Notes: generated by a model from the sequence alone, not told the origin. Shown: positions 27,313-35,630, numbered from the stretch's first letter. The stretch is 64,000 nt of DNA from Occultella aeris (GCF_902703175.1 NZ_CACRYJ010000017.1:62001-126000), one strand, 5' to 3'. Numbers and translations: made by a program.

Positions 27313-27328
27313 TTAGGCACATGCCTAA
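27313..27328. promoter_or_regulatory. ArsR operator overlapping its own start codon
   Basis: TTAGGCA-CA-TGCCTAA, a perfect 7+2+7 inverted repeat. The ATG of the ArsR gene (27321) lies in its centre. Autorepression, or leaderless transcription starting here, is likely. Confidence 0.7.
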
Positions 27329-27659
27329 CTATCGTGATGATCTGGACCGGGTGTTCCATGCCCTGTCCGATCCCACGCGACGCGCCCTGATCGAACGGCT
27401 GGTCCGCGGCCCGGCCTCGGTCAGCGAACTGGCACGCCCGTTCGAGATGGCCCTGCCGTCCCTGCTGCAGCACCTCGGCGTGCTGGAGCGGGCCGGTCTC
27501 GTCACCTCGACGAAGGTGGGCCGGGTCCGCACGTTCCAACTCGCCGTCGACGCACTGACCCCCGGCGCGGACTGGATCGGACGCCAGCGGCTTCCTGCCG
27601 AACGCCGGCTCGACCGATTGGGCGACTTCCTCACCCCTGACAACACGAAGGAGAACTGA
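27321..27659 (+). CDS. ArsR-family regulator
   Basis: 112 residues. Winged helix: VFHALSDPTRRALIERLVRGPASVSELARPFEMALPSLLQHLGVLERAGLV. The metal-binding cysteines of true ArsR proteins are absent, so it is of the type paired with AHSA1/SRPBCC enzymes. The partner starts one base after its stop. Confidence 0.92.
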   Translation: MPNYRDDLDRVFHALSDPTRRALIERLVRGPASVSELARPFEMALPSLLQHLGVLERAGLVTSTKVGRVRTFQLAVDALTPGADWIGRQRLPAERRLDRLGDFLTPDNTKEN

Positions 27660-27660
27660 G

Positions 27661-28128
27661 ATGGACACACAGACCGGACACAGCCAGACGCACGCGACGT
27701 TCGTGATCGAGCGGACCTATCCCGCAACGCCCGAACGCGTCTGGCACGCACTCTCCGACAACGACGCGCGGGACCTCTGGTTCTCCGGCGAACCCGAGTT
27801 CAACCAGACCGAGAAGTCCCACGACTTCCGGGTCGGTGGGCACGGCACCGAGGACGGTCAGTGGCACGGCGGCCCGCGGTCCCGCTACCACTCGACCTAC
27901 ACCGACATCGTCGACCTCACCCGGATCGTCTTCACCTACGACATGTGGGTCGACGACCGGCACATGTCCACCTCGCTGGTGACGATCGCGCTCGAGCCCG
28001 ACGGCGACGCCACCCGCCTCACCTACACCGAGCAGGGCGCTCACTTCGACGGGCTCGACGATCCCGCCGGCCGTGAGGAAGGCACCAAGGGGCTGCTGGA
28101 CAAGCTCGGGGCGTCGCTCGCCGCGTGA
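27661..28128 (+). CDS. SRPBCC (AHSA1-type) domain protein
   Basis: 155 residues. RTYPATPERVWHALSDNDARDLWF is the START-like entry, and RLTYTEQGAHFDGLDDPAGREEGTKGLLDKL the C-terminal helix. The family binds small hydrophobic ligands. It is coupled to the ArsR-like regulator upstream and precedes a reductase-like gene, a common actinobacterial three-gene order. Confidence 0.88.
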   Translation: MDTQTGHSQTHATFVIERTYPATPERVWHALSDNDARDLWFSGEPEFNQTEKSHDFRVGGHGTEDGQWHGGPRSRYHSTYTDIVDLTRIVFTYDMWVDDRHMSTSLVTIALEPDGDATRLTYTEQGAHFDGLDDPAGREEGTKGLLDKLGASLAA

Positions 28129-28176
28129 CCGAGTCCGGTCACACCCCCTACCCATGACGAAGGCAGGAGAACGATC

Positions 28177-28893
28177 ATGACCAAGGTCACCGCACAGATG
28201 TCGATCTCGCTCGACGGCTTCTACGCCGGCCCCGAGCACACCGACACCGCCACGAACTGGATCGACAGCGCGGAGGCCGCCGGGTTCTTCCGCGTGACCC
28301 GCTGGGCCGTCGACGCCGCCGCCTGGCGGGAGCGCCAGGGCTTCGCCGGCGGCGAGCAGACCACCGACTCGGACATCATCGCCGAGACCTTCGCGGCCGC
28401 GGGCGCCTACGTCATGGGCCGGCGGATGGCGGACGGCGGCGAGGTGCCCTGGGGTGAGGTGCCACCCTTCCGCGCCCCCGTGTTCGTGGTCACCCACCGC
28501 CCGCGGCCGGTACTGCACCGCGGTGGCGGCACCAGCTTCACCTACGTCACCGACGGCGTCGCGAGCGCGGTGGCGCAGGCCAAGGCGCAAGCCGGCGGCA
28601 AGGACGTGCAGGTCGCCGGTGGCGGTTCGCTGGTACGTCAGGCGCTGGCGCTCGGGCTGGTGGACGAGCTCGAACTGCACATCGCCCCGGTGCTGCTCGG
28701 CGACGGGATGCGCCTGCTCGGCCCCGATCTCGGGCTCGGTGACAAGGAGGGCATCGAGCTGACGCCCATCCGCGTGATCGCCACCGATGGGCTCACTCAC
28801 ATCCGGTACCGCATCGAGGGCAAGCGCCCGCTGGTGCTCGACAATCGCGGCCGGGACGAAGGACCGGCGGTGGTGGCGGTCGCCGGCTCCTGA
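28177..28893 (+). CDS. dihydrofolate reductase-family (RibD C-terminal domain) protein
   Basis: 238 residues with AGGAGAACG before the ATG. Typical RibD_C features: MSISLDGFYAGPEHTD at the N-terminus, AYVMGRRMADGG, KDVQVAGGGSLVRQAL (NADPH-binding glycine turn) and a C-terminal strand. One of four related genes in this window (others at 31866, 39911 and 51487). Probable NADPH-dependent reductase of unknown substrate, not a true folate enzyme. Confidence 0.88.
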   Translation: MTKVTAQMSISLDGFYAGPEHTDTATNWIDSAEAAGFFRVTRWAVDAAAWRERQGFAGGEQTTDSDIIAETFAAAGAYVMGRRMADGGEVPWGEVPPFRAPVFVVTHRPRPVLHRGGGTSFTYVTDGVASAVAQAKAQAGGKDVQVAGGGSLVRQALALGLVDELELHIAPVLLGDGMRLLGPDLGLGDKEGIELTPIRVIATDGLTHIRYRIEGKRPLVLDNRGRDEGPAVVAVAGS

Positions 28894-28906
28894 CGACCCA
28901 GCCGGA

Positions 28907-31210
28907 CTAGTAGTTCGGCCCGCGCCGGGGGTCCTCGTCGTAGCGGCGGCCCCCGTGTGGCCCCGGGTAGCCGCCACGCGGCCGGTCGTACTGGGAGCGC
29001 GGCCGGTCGTCGCGGCGGCGACGGTCCCGATCGCCCTCACGGCGCTCGTCATAGTCGTCGGGATCGCGGTAGTCGTCGTAGTGCCGACGATCACGGACAT
29101 CGCCGCCCCCGCGGCGGTAGGGCTCGGTGCGGTGGGTCGGGGGGTGCTGGTAGCGCCCGCCTCCGGGCGACCGCTCCCGACGGCGTTCGTACGGGTCCTC
29201 CTCGTGGCGTGGCTGCTCGTACGGGTCGGCGTCGAAACGACCGCGCTCGCGCGGGTCGTGCTCGATCCCCCGCTGATCGCGCGGGCCATCCCCGAACCGC
29301 GGCTGCTCGACCTGCATCCGCGCCCGGCGCTCCTGCTCGACTCGCTCACGCTCCTGCAGCTCCCGGGCGCGCCGCTCCTCCTGCTCACGGCGCTGCAGTG
29401 CATCGCGCTGCTGCTGCTCGGCCCGTGCCCGCTCCTGCGCCTTCTGGAACTCGCCGCGAACCAGGGCGTAAGCCTCTCGCACGGCGGACTCCACGCCCGG
29501 GACGGTGCTCGTGAACTGTGACTCCGAGCGTTGGGACATGTCCATGCCCATCAGGATGTCGTCGAGTGACACGTTCGACTGGGCGGGGCGAAGCAGGCTG
29601 GGCGAGGTTGCCACACCAAGCCCGGACAGCGCCCGACCGAGGCGGCCGGGCACCTCTGCGACCGTGGCCCGGAAGCCCTCGCCGGCCTGCCCGAGTTGGA
29701 GTGCGTACTGAGCGATCAGGTTCCCGATCGTCTGGACGCCCCGGTGGCTCTCCGAGCGCAGTTCCGCCTGCCGGTTCGTGACGGTGGCGAACCGCATGTC
29801 ATGCGCGATCGCGATCGAGACCTCGCCGGCCCGACCCATCCGGGTCACCATGGCCGGCCAGTCCGGGTCGATCGTCGCGGCCAGATACGGCATGCCGTGC
29901 CGCTGCTCGAGCGTCAGGTAGAGGTTCGTGGAGGTCAGCTGCTGATTGGCCGTGAGCACCGCGGCGATCGCGAGCACCACGTCCTGGTTCACATTCCATG
30001 CGGTCGCGATCCGACCAGGCTCCGTAAGTGCCCACTGCCGGATCTGCTGTGCGGACAGCCGGGCGCGCAGCAGGACCGCGTCCGTGGGAGACACCCCCAC
30101 GGCGATACGCAGGTGGTGCCCGGCGTGACTGCGGAGCAGGGCCTCGAGCCCTGGCCACGCGCCGTTCACCGCCGCCAGGGGGTTCTGGGTCTGGCCGCGG
30201 TCGATCTGGGCGTAGTCGACGACATCGTCGTAAACCTTCTGCAACGTCGTCGCGCGAGCGAGGTCGCGCGATGCGTTCAGGATCCGCGCGGCGAGCCAGG
30301 GGTTCACGCCGAGGATGACCAGTTCACCGGCGGAGATGCCGTCGATGTAGTGGGTCTGGGTGTGCGGCGCGGCGTTGGGGACCTGGAGCTGGTTCGCGGG
30401 GATGTCGACGGTCATCCCGGGGTCCCACGCCAGCCGCACGGGGTCCCAGGTGCTGTACTCGGCGTGGATCGAGCTGGGGAAGAACTCCAGGTGCGGGTCG
30501 CCGAGCAGACCGGTGCCGCCGGCAGGGTGGTAGCCGACCTCCACGTGGTAGTGGAGCCACTTGCGCAGGAACGGCTGCGCCTTCGCGTTGTACTCGAAGT
30601 TGACCCACGGGTTCCCCGTGTTCGTCGCGGACTTGGTCGGGACCAGGTGGGCGGGGTCATGGCCGTCACCGCCGAGGGTCGCGTTCAGCAGGTGGAACCG
30701 CACCCACCCCTGGTGCGCGAGTTGTGCGTTGTTCGCCGCCACACCGGCGACCACGAACTGTCCGACCCAGTACCAGCCGAGCGGGTTGTAGCCGTTGGCC
30801 GTGGCAATCGGGTTGACCGGCTGCAGCGGGTCCACCAGGGCCTCCACCTCGCCCGCGCGCTCCTTCCGCGAGTCGCCGGGGGCCTGCATCATCTGCGTGG
30901 CGTGCTTCCACACGCCGGAACGGACCGGCGGTGAGTCCTTGTGCGCGATCGTGGTGCGCTGGATGGGCGTCCCTGTGGCAGACGTCGACCTCTGCGCCGC
31001 GATCAGGCGACCCACCCCGCGGTTCCCCAGGCTGCGTTGCAGGCCGGGAAGGTCTCCCAGCAACGCCCGCGCAGGCACGTGCCACCCGGCCACCCCAGCG
31101 ACTCGGCCCGCCGCGATCGCGGCCCGCTCGACCGGAGCAGCGGACAGCACAGACCGCGGGGAGACGGATGCTCCGCCGTCGCCCGCGACCTGCCCGACCT
31201 TGCTCACCAT
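28907..31210 (-). CDS. putative secreted effector with QRxxGN leader, nuclease-like region and R/D/G/Y-rich tail
   Basis: 767 residues from ATG 31210 (weak GGGAC upstream; earlier starts are open). Residues about 57-85 have LQRSLGNRGVGRLI...PIQR, the leader-like motif of DUF4157/eCIS-associated proteins, but no HExxH protease follows. Residues about 170-200 (RFHLLNATLGG, then GHDPAHLVP, then an Asn) resemble the HLxxxxxGGxGxxxNLxP...N core of DNA/RNA non-specific (His-Me finger) nucleases. The last third has VSLDDILMGMDMSQRSESQF, an Arg/Glu-rich coiled coil and a disordered RGG/DDPRR tail. A truncated paralogue lies at 22972-23961. No immunity gene is obvious beside it. Function is inference. 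Confidence 0.65.
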   Translation of the reverse strand: MVSKVGQVAGDGGASVSPRSVLSAAPVERAAIAAGRVAGVAGWHVPARALLGDLPGLQRSLGNRGVGRLIAAQRSTSATGTPIQRTTIAHKDSPPVRSGVWKHATQMMQAPGDSRKERAGEVEALVDPLQPVNPIATANGYNPLGWYWVGQFVVAGVAANNAQLAHQGWVRFHLLNATLGGDGHDPAHLVPTKSATNTGNPWVNFEYNAKAQPFLRKWLHYHVEVGYHPAGGTGLLGDPHLEFFPSSIHAEYSTWDPVRLAWDPGMTVDIPANQLQVPNAAPHTQTHYIDGISAGELVILGVNPWLAARILNASRDLARATTLQKVYDDVVDYAQIDRGQTQNPLAAVNGAWPGLEALLRSHAGHHLRIAVGVSPTDAVLLRARLSAQQIRQWALTEPGRIATAWNVNQDVVLAIAAVLTANQQLTSTNLYLTLEQRHGMPYLAATIDPDWPAMVTRMGRAGEVSIAIAHDMRFATVTNRQAELRSESHRGVQTIGNLIAQYALQLGQAGEGFRATVAEVPGRLGRALSGLGVATSPSLLRPAQSNVSLDDILMGMDMSQRSESQFTSTVPGVESAVREAYALVRGEFQKAQERARAEQQQRDALQRREQEERRARELQERERVEQERRARMQVEQPRFGDGPRDQRGIEHDPRERGRFDADPYEQPRHEEDPYERRRERSPGGGRYQHPPTHRTEPYRRGGGDVRDRRHYDDYRDPDDYDERREGDRDRRRRDDRPRSQYDRPRGGYPGPHGGRRYDEDPRRGPNY

Positions 31211-31310
31211 CGGTGGTCCCAACGTGAAAGCGCTCGCCCGAGCGTACGGTGCGCACCCTGACGCTCCGCCGCCCGCGACGACCGGCCGAAGGGGCACGCG
31301 GTACGCCCGA

Positions 31311-31334
31311 TGGGGCAGCCGGACTCGAACCAGC
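31311..31334 (-). other. 3'-terminal tRNA fragment (T-arm plus acceptor strand)
   Basis: On the minus strand GCTGG-TTCGAGT-CCGGC forms a five-base-pair T-stem (one G-U pair) with a canonical T-loop, followed by TGCCCCA. The rest of a tRNA is absent: the sequence upstream is the end of the VOC-protein gene. Such 3' ends are left or duplicated by integrases that use tRNA genes as attachment sites. Chance similarity is possible. Confidence 0.4.
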
Positions 31335-31345
31335 GTCGAACGCCC

Positions 31346-31738
31346 CTACGACGCGTCGGCGACGATCTCGGCTTTGAAGCCCGCGGAGTTCTCGAGCCAG
31401 CCCGCGTAGTGGTCCGGCCCGCCGGCGTGCGGGTAGCGCTCCTGGTAGAGCGGCCGCCAGCCGTGTTCCGGCGCATCGGCCATGATGGCGTCGACGGCAG
31501 CCCGCGCGCCGGCTTTGAACGCGAGGTGGTTGAGTCCAGGACTGCGGCGATCGTGCACGGCACTCGTCAGGTTCGGTGAGGTCGTGAACGTGAGATACGC
31601 GCCGCCGGCGGTCCAGGTCTGCCCGCCGGACCAGTCGCCGTCCAGCGCGAAACCCACTCGGGCCAGGAGCCAGCCCCACTCCGTCCGGGCCTGTTCGAGG
31701 TCGGCGATCCACAACTCGACATGATGAAGTCCGGGCAT
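31346..31738 (-). CDS. glyoxalase/VOC-family protein
   Basis: 130 residues from ATG 31738 (MPGLHHVELW...); the longer frame upstream is not family-like. Two beta-alpha-beta-beta-beta halves: LHHVELWIADLEQARTEWGWLL with LTFTTSP, then GLNHLAFKAG, and YAGWLENSAGFKAEIVA at the end. Conserved His5 and Glu near the end could bind a metal. Substrate unknown; possible detoxification or resistance enzyme. Confidence 0.85.
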   Translation of the reverse strand: MPGLHHVELWIADLEQARTEWGWLLARVGFALDGDWSGGQTWTAGGAYLTFTTSPNLTSAVHDRRSPGLNHLAFKAGARAAVDAIMADAPEHGWRPLYQERYPHAGGPDHYAGWLENSAGFKAEIVADAS

Positions 31739-31865
31739 CCCTGCGAGTCTGCCAGGCAGGCCGGATGCCGACGTGAACGGACACGCAGGCGCATCGGCAG
31801 CGATGAGTTTCACCGTGGCCCTCGGTCTGCCTCCTTGGGGCAACCACTCACGCGAGGAGCCGACC

Positions 31866-32444
31866 ATGACCGTGACCTACACCTTCGACGTCTTCAGCAG
31901 CCTCGACGGCTTCGGCGCCGCCGGCGGCAACTGGACCGGGTACTGGGGCAAGCAGGGGCCCGAACTGCTCGACCGCCGTCTCGCCCTATACGAGGCGGAG
32001 CAGCGGATGGTGTTCGGGGCGCACACGTTCCGCTCGTTCGTGGAGATGCTCGCGGCGAGCACCGAGGACTCCGACGTGCGTGACCCGTGGGTGACCCGGA
32101 TGCGGAACCTGCCCACCACGGTGGTCTCGAACACCCTGGAAGGTCCCCTCGACTGGCCGGACGTGACCGTCGTTGGGGGCGACGCCGTCGACGTGGTCGC
32201 CCGACTGAAGGAGGAGTCCGAGGTGCCGTTGCGCTCCCACGGCAGTCTCGCGGTGAACAATGCACTCCTGAACGCCGGCCTGGTCGACGTCGTGCAGGTG
32301 ACGCTCTTCCCCGTGATCACCGGCGAGAACGGCATGGATCCGATCTTCGGGGGCGCCGCCGACTTCGACCTCGAGCTGCTCGAGACGCGGACGCTGGACG
32401 GCAGCATCCAGGAACTCACCTACCGACCGAGCCGGCACAGCTGA
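31866..32444 (+). CDS. dihydrofolate reductase-family (RibD C-terminal domain) protein
   Basis: 192 residues from ATG 31866, preceded by GAGGAG. YTFDVFSSLDGFGAAGGNW, MVFGAHTFRSF, LRSHGSLAVNNALLNAGLVD and a C-terminal FGGAADFDLELLETRTL match the RibD_C reductase fold. Divergent from the VOC gene. Substrate unknown. Confidence 0.87.
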   Translation: MTVTYTFDVFSSLDGFGAAGGNWTGYWGKQGPELLDRRLALYEAEQRMVFGAHTFRSFVEMLAASTEDSDVRDPWVTRMRNLPTTVVSNTLEGPLDWPDVTVVGGDAVDVVARLKEESEVPLRSHGSLAVNNALLNAGLVDVVQVTLFPVITGENGMDPIFGGAADFDLELLETRTLDGSIQELTYRPSRHS

Positions 32445-32500
32445 CCTGTGGCCGTGCGCATGGTCCCTCACCGAGCCCGCAGAACTGCTTGACTGAGCAC

Positions 32501-32980
32501 GTGAGCGAGGCCCGACTGATTCTCACCTGCGGATTGCCCGGGGCGGGCAAGACCACACTCGCGAGGCAGTTGGCCGCGGACCGGGGCGCCGTACGCCTCA
32601 CGAAGGATGACTGGCTCTGGGCTCTCGGGCCCACCCCGTGGGCCACGACGACCCAGGCGAAGGTGAATTACGAACTCTGGCTGCTCGCCCAGGAGATTGT
32701 GCGCCTGGACCTCAGCGTTGTCCTCGACTTCGGGTTCGCGGCGCGGGCCGAACGTGATCAGGTCCGTTCCGTAGCCCGTGGCCTTGGTGTCGGTGTCGAA
32801 CTGCATGTGCTCGATGTCCCGGTGGACGAACTCTGGCGGCGCATCGAGGCTCGGAACTCGAAGCCACCTTGGGACAGCGCGCCCATCCGCCGCGACCACC
32901 TCGACGAATGGGCCGCCCTCTTCCAGGCGCCCGATGCTGCCGAGCTCGCGTTGTTCGACCCCCCACCAGGGTCGGATTGA
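32501..32980 (+). CDS. P-loop kinase-like AAA protein (zeta toxin/ATP-kinase-like)
   Basis: 159 residues from GTG 32501; an in-frame TTG at 32489 is an alternative. LTCGLPGAGKTTLARQLA is a Walker A motif at about residues 8-25, VVLDFGFAARAERDQVR a Walker B-like strand, and the C-terminal LID-like region has ELWRRIEARNS. The family includes small-molecule kinases and zeta-type toxins. No antitoxin is adjacent in operon order, so a metabolic or resistance kinase is equally likely. Confidence 0.75.
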   Translation: MSEARLILTCGLPGAGKTTLARQLAADRGAVRLTKDDWLWALGPTPWATTTQAKVNYELWLLAQEIVRLDLSVVLDFGFAARAERDQVRSVARGLGVGVELHVLDVPVDELWRRIEARNSKPPWDSAPIRRDHLDEWAALFQAPDAAELALFDPPPGSD

Positions 32981-33048
32981 GCCACCCGGCGACGATGCCG
33001 GCTGGTCACCATCGGTCACGATCTGTCAATCTGCGGTCCGCACTGCAG

Positions 33049-33417
33049 TCACCGGATCTGCCGCACGTCGGCCACTGAACTCCAAGCTGTATCCGCGGTC
33101 CAGACTGTCGCACCCAGCCGCTCGCCCAACGCGAGGCAGAACCGGTCGGCCAGGGAGAGCCCGGAGCCGCGCCGCCAGCTCCGGGCAGCAGCTTCGGCGT
33201 CGGCGATCGTGGCCGGCTCGATCTGAATTCCATAACTCGACAGCAGTGCGTCGGCGACGGGCCAGTCCCCGCCCGCGGATCGGACCTTCTGAGCGACCTC
33301 CGACCAGTTCACCGCTGAGCAATGCGCCTGATCCGTGAGGACCGACTCGACTGCGTCTGCCCCGGGCTCGCCCTGGAGGAACGCGAGGATCGCGGACGCG
33401 TCGAGCACCGACCTCAC
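33049..33417 (-). CDS. vapC: VapC-type PIN-domain toxin (ribonuclease)
   Basis: 122 residues. PIN acidic residues are visible: Asp6 (SVLDASAIL), Glu40 (NWSEV), Asp91 (SLADRFCLAL) and Asp109 (TADTAW), which together bind Mg2+ for RNA cleavage. Its start overlaps the stop of an AbrB-type antitoxin gene by four bases. A complete VapBC module. Confidence 0.9.
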   Translation of the reverse strand: MRSVLDASAILAFLQGEPGADAVESVLTDQAHCSAVNWSEVAQKVRSAGGDWPVADALLSSYGIQIEPATIADAEAAARSWRRGSGLSLADRFCLALGERLGATVWTADTAWSSVADVRQIR

Positions 33418-33659
33418 GCAACATCCTCAGCCGTTGCGGCCCGGCGGCGGTCGTCGAGGAGGTCACCGACGAGATCGGCCCCTTCGAGCTGCCTTCGCAG
33501 GTGGGCACGTGCTTGTTCCCTCGTCATCACGACGAGGCCTGCCTCACTCTCAACGAGGATGAGCGGTGTGCCCACCCTCAGGCCGGCGCGCTCGCGGAGT
33601 TCCACAGGGACGACCAATCGGCCCCGGTCTCCCATCGTCACAGCGTACGTACCACTCAC
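33414..33659 (-). CDS. vapB: VapB-type antitoxin, AbrB/SpoVT fold
   Basis: 81 residues from GTG 33659, with ATG nine codons in as an alternative. VTMGDRGRLVVPVELRERAGLRVGTPLIL is the swapped-hairpin AbrB DNA-binding domain. The C-terminal tail (LRRQLEGADLVGDLLDDRRR) should wrap the toxin. The promoter side holds a repeated GTGGTAC (around 33646 and 33672), a possible autoregulatory site. Confidence 0.88.
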   Translation of the reverse strand: MSGTYAVTMGDRGRLVVPVELRERAGLRVGTPLILVESEAGLVVMTREQARAHLRRQLEGADLVGDLLDDRRRAATAEDVA

Positions 33660-33704
33660 TCAATGACGGTACCACTGGGCCAGGATCAGTGGGCTGACCC
33701 TGCC

Positions 33705-34076
33705 TCAGCCGCGGGCGGGCAGTTCCTGCAGCGTCCAGGTGTTGCCATCGGGGTCGTCGAACGTGACGAAGTTCCCCCATGCCTGCTCGTCGACGCCGTT
33801 GGCCTCGACGCCCACCGACCGCAGGTGTGCGAGCGCCTCTTCGGCGTTCGGCACGACGACCTGGATCGTGTTCTGCTGGCCAGGTTCCAGGGTCCCCCCG
33901 AGCCCCGTTCCGAACGCGATCGAGCACGCCGAGCCGGGCGGGGTCATCTGCACGAACCGAAGGCCCTCGAACGGGGTCTGGTCGTGGTCGGCATTGAAGC
34001 CGATCCTGACGTAGAACTCCTTGGCCCGGTCGACATCGGTCACCGGCACGTGGATCAGTTCGATCTTCCAGTCCAT
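33705..34076 (-). CDS. glyoxalase/VOC-family protein
   Basis: 123 residues, one complete VOC domain: KIELIHVPVTDVDRAKEFYVRIGF, GLRFVQMTPPGSACSIAFG and NFVTFDDPDGNTWTLQELP. The PDGNTW near the end is typical. Monocistronic and divergent from the arginase-fold gene. Substrate unknown. Confidence 0.9.
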   Translation of the reverse strand: MDWKIELIHVPVTDVDRAKEFYVRIGFNADHDQTPFEGLRFVQMTPPGSACSIAFGTGLGGTLEPGQQNTIQVVVPNAEEALAHLRSVGVEANGVDEQAWGNFVTFDDPDGNTWTLQELPARG

Positions 34077-34226
34077 CGGTCATCCTCTCCTCACGGCGAC
34101 CGCTCTCCGATCGCCTGAACGAAACCCTACGCAGGGAACAGGTCAGGACCTGGCCGCTATCTCGAGGACCTCCCGATCCGGAACGGGAGCCTCGCCGTCG
34201 AGGCCTGCGCGGCCTACCCTTCCACC

Positions 34227-35150
34227 ATGACGGCGCTGTCGCACGACCCGCTCTGGCCCCGTGCCGGCGACTGGCCACCGCTGCCCGCCGACCCCGCCGA
34301 ACGCGTCGACCTCACCCTGATCGGCATCCCCACCCACCGCACGTCCCTGTCCCCCACCGGCGCGCACGCCACGCCCGCCGCGGTCCGCGACGCGCTGCGT
34401 CGATACAGCCAGTTCGTGGTGCCCGACGGCGTAGGCCCACCTTGCGCGGACCTCGGCGCCCTGGCCTTCGCCGACGTCGGCGACGTCCCCGAGCCGGATG
34501 GCCCGGACGGCGAGGCCCGCGCGATGCGCTCGGTCGCGCAGGCATCGGCTCGCTCACGCGTCCTGGTCGCACTCGGCGGCGACAACGCCGCGACCGTGCC
34601 CGCAGCCCTCGGCACCTGGGGCGTGGACCTCGCGACGGCGGGCCTTGTCACCCTGGACGCCCACCACGACCTGCGCGACGGCGTCAGCAACGGCTCCCCG
34701 GTCCGGCGCCTGATCGAGGCCGGCCTGGACGGGCAGCGTGTGGTGCAGGTCGGCATCGCGGACTTCGCGAACTCGCGGGCCCATACGGCCCGCGCGCTCG
34801 AACTCGGGATCACGATCGTCCATCGCGACGAGTTGCACCGGCGCCCGATGGCGGACGTGATGGCCCAGGCCCTGGAGATCGCCTCGTCGGGCGGCGGCCC
34901 GGTGCACGTCGACCTCGACGTGGACGTGTGCGACCGGTCGGTGGCACCCGCCTGCCCGGCCTCGATACCCGGCGGGATCGCCGCGCACGAGCTACGGGCC
35001 GCAGCCCGCGCTGCCGGCGCACACCCCGCCGTCGCCTCGGTCGATCTCACCGAGATCGACGCGACCGCGGACACGCCCGACCAGCGCACGATCCGACTTG
35101 CCGCACTGTGCGTGCTCGAGGTCGCCGCGGGACTGGCGCTACGCCGATAG
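34227..35150 (+). CDS. hutG: arginase-fold ureohydrolase, probable formimidoylglutamase
   Basis: 307 residues. Metal-binding motifs DAHHD at 144-148 and DLDVDVCD at 229-236 are intact. The first motif, normally GGDHS, reads GGDNA (117-120), so one His ligand is replaced by Asn. The family hydrolyses guanidino or formimidoyl compounds. Presence of hutH, hutU and hutI in the same window makes N-formimidoyl-L-glutamate the best candidate, yielding glutamate and formamide. Agmatinase or an inactive paralogue remains possible. It stands alone here, 17 kb from hutH. Confidence 0.7.
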   Translation: MTALSHDPLWPRAGDWPPLPADPAERVDLTLIGIPTHRTSLSPTGAHATPAAVRDALRRYSQFVVPDGVGPPCADLGALAFADVGDVPEPDGPDGEARAMRSVAQASARSRVLVALGGDNAATVPAALGTWGVDLATAGLVTLDAHHDLRDGVSNGSPVRRLIEAGLDGQRVVQVGIADFANSRAHTARALELGITIVHRDELHRRPMADVMAQALEIASSGGGPVHVDLDVDVCDRSVAPACPASIPGGIAAHELRAAARAAGAHPAVASVDLTEIDATADTPDQRTIRLAALCVLEVAAGLALRR

Positions 35151-35169
35151 CCGCCGTCATCCCCTGCCT

Positions 35170-35628
35170 CTACGCGAGGTCGAGCCTTCGGAGCACCTCC
35201 AGTCCGGCTGCGTTGGAGGGGTCGACGGCGAGGACCTCTCCAGCCACCCGTGCCGCCTCCGCAGGCGGCAGCAGGCGCTCCGGATTGTTGTGGAAGGACA
35301 GCAGGTGCTCCTTGATCGAGACGTCGTCAGGCTCGAGAGCCAGGGCTCGCTGTGCGTGGACGAACGCCACCGGATAGGCACCCGGGTAGATGTTGAGTGC
35401 GAGGCTCAGTACCTCGGACGCCGCGACGTGGAGTTCGGCCGACTCACCCCGCTGGAGCAGTCCGACGTACAGGCCGTAACAGGACAGCGATTGGTGGTCG
35501 AAGGCCTCGCCGAGCATGGCCTCGCGGAACTCGGTCAGGTCCAGCTCGGCGGCTACGCGGACGGCCGACGTGAGATCGCCGGATCGAACATGGCCGACGA
35601 GTGCCTCTACCCCACTGGTGGCAGCCAT
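35170..35628 (-). CDS. TPR-like protein, candidate immunity partner
   Basis: 152 residues from ATG 35628, placed two bases after the stop of the upstream toxin-like gene, with GGAG at the end of that gene as ribosome site. The second half is TPR-like: AYPVAFVHAQRALALEPDDVSIKEHLLSF and AARVAGEVLAVDPSNAAGLEVLRRLDL. The protein is small, acidic and helical. Position directly behind a polymorphic-toxin-type gene is the classic immunity-gene arrangement (inference). It converges with hutG, 19 bases away. Confidence 0.6.
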   Translation of the reverse strand: MAATSGVEALVGHVRSGDLTSAVRVAAELDLTEFREAMLGEAFDHQSLSCYGLYVGLLQRGESAELHVAASEVLSLALNIYPGAYPVAFVHAQRALALEPDDVSIKEHLLSFHNNPERLLPPAEAARVAGEVLAVDPSNAAGLEVLRRLDLA

Positions 35629-35630
35629 CT

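Noticed and set aside
31311-31390. Complete tRNA gene on the minus strand
   Set aside because: No 5' acceptor strand, D-arm or anticodon arm can be found; the sequence is the coding end of the VOC gene.
32501-32980. Zeta-toxin with the VapB-like gene as antitoxin
   Set aside because: The VapB gene is on the opposite strand and clearly coupled to the PIN toxin; no epsilon-type partner adjoins the kinase-like gene.
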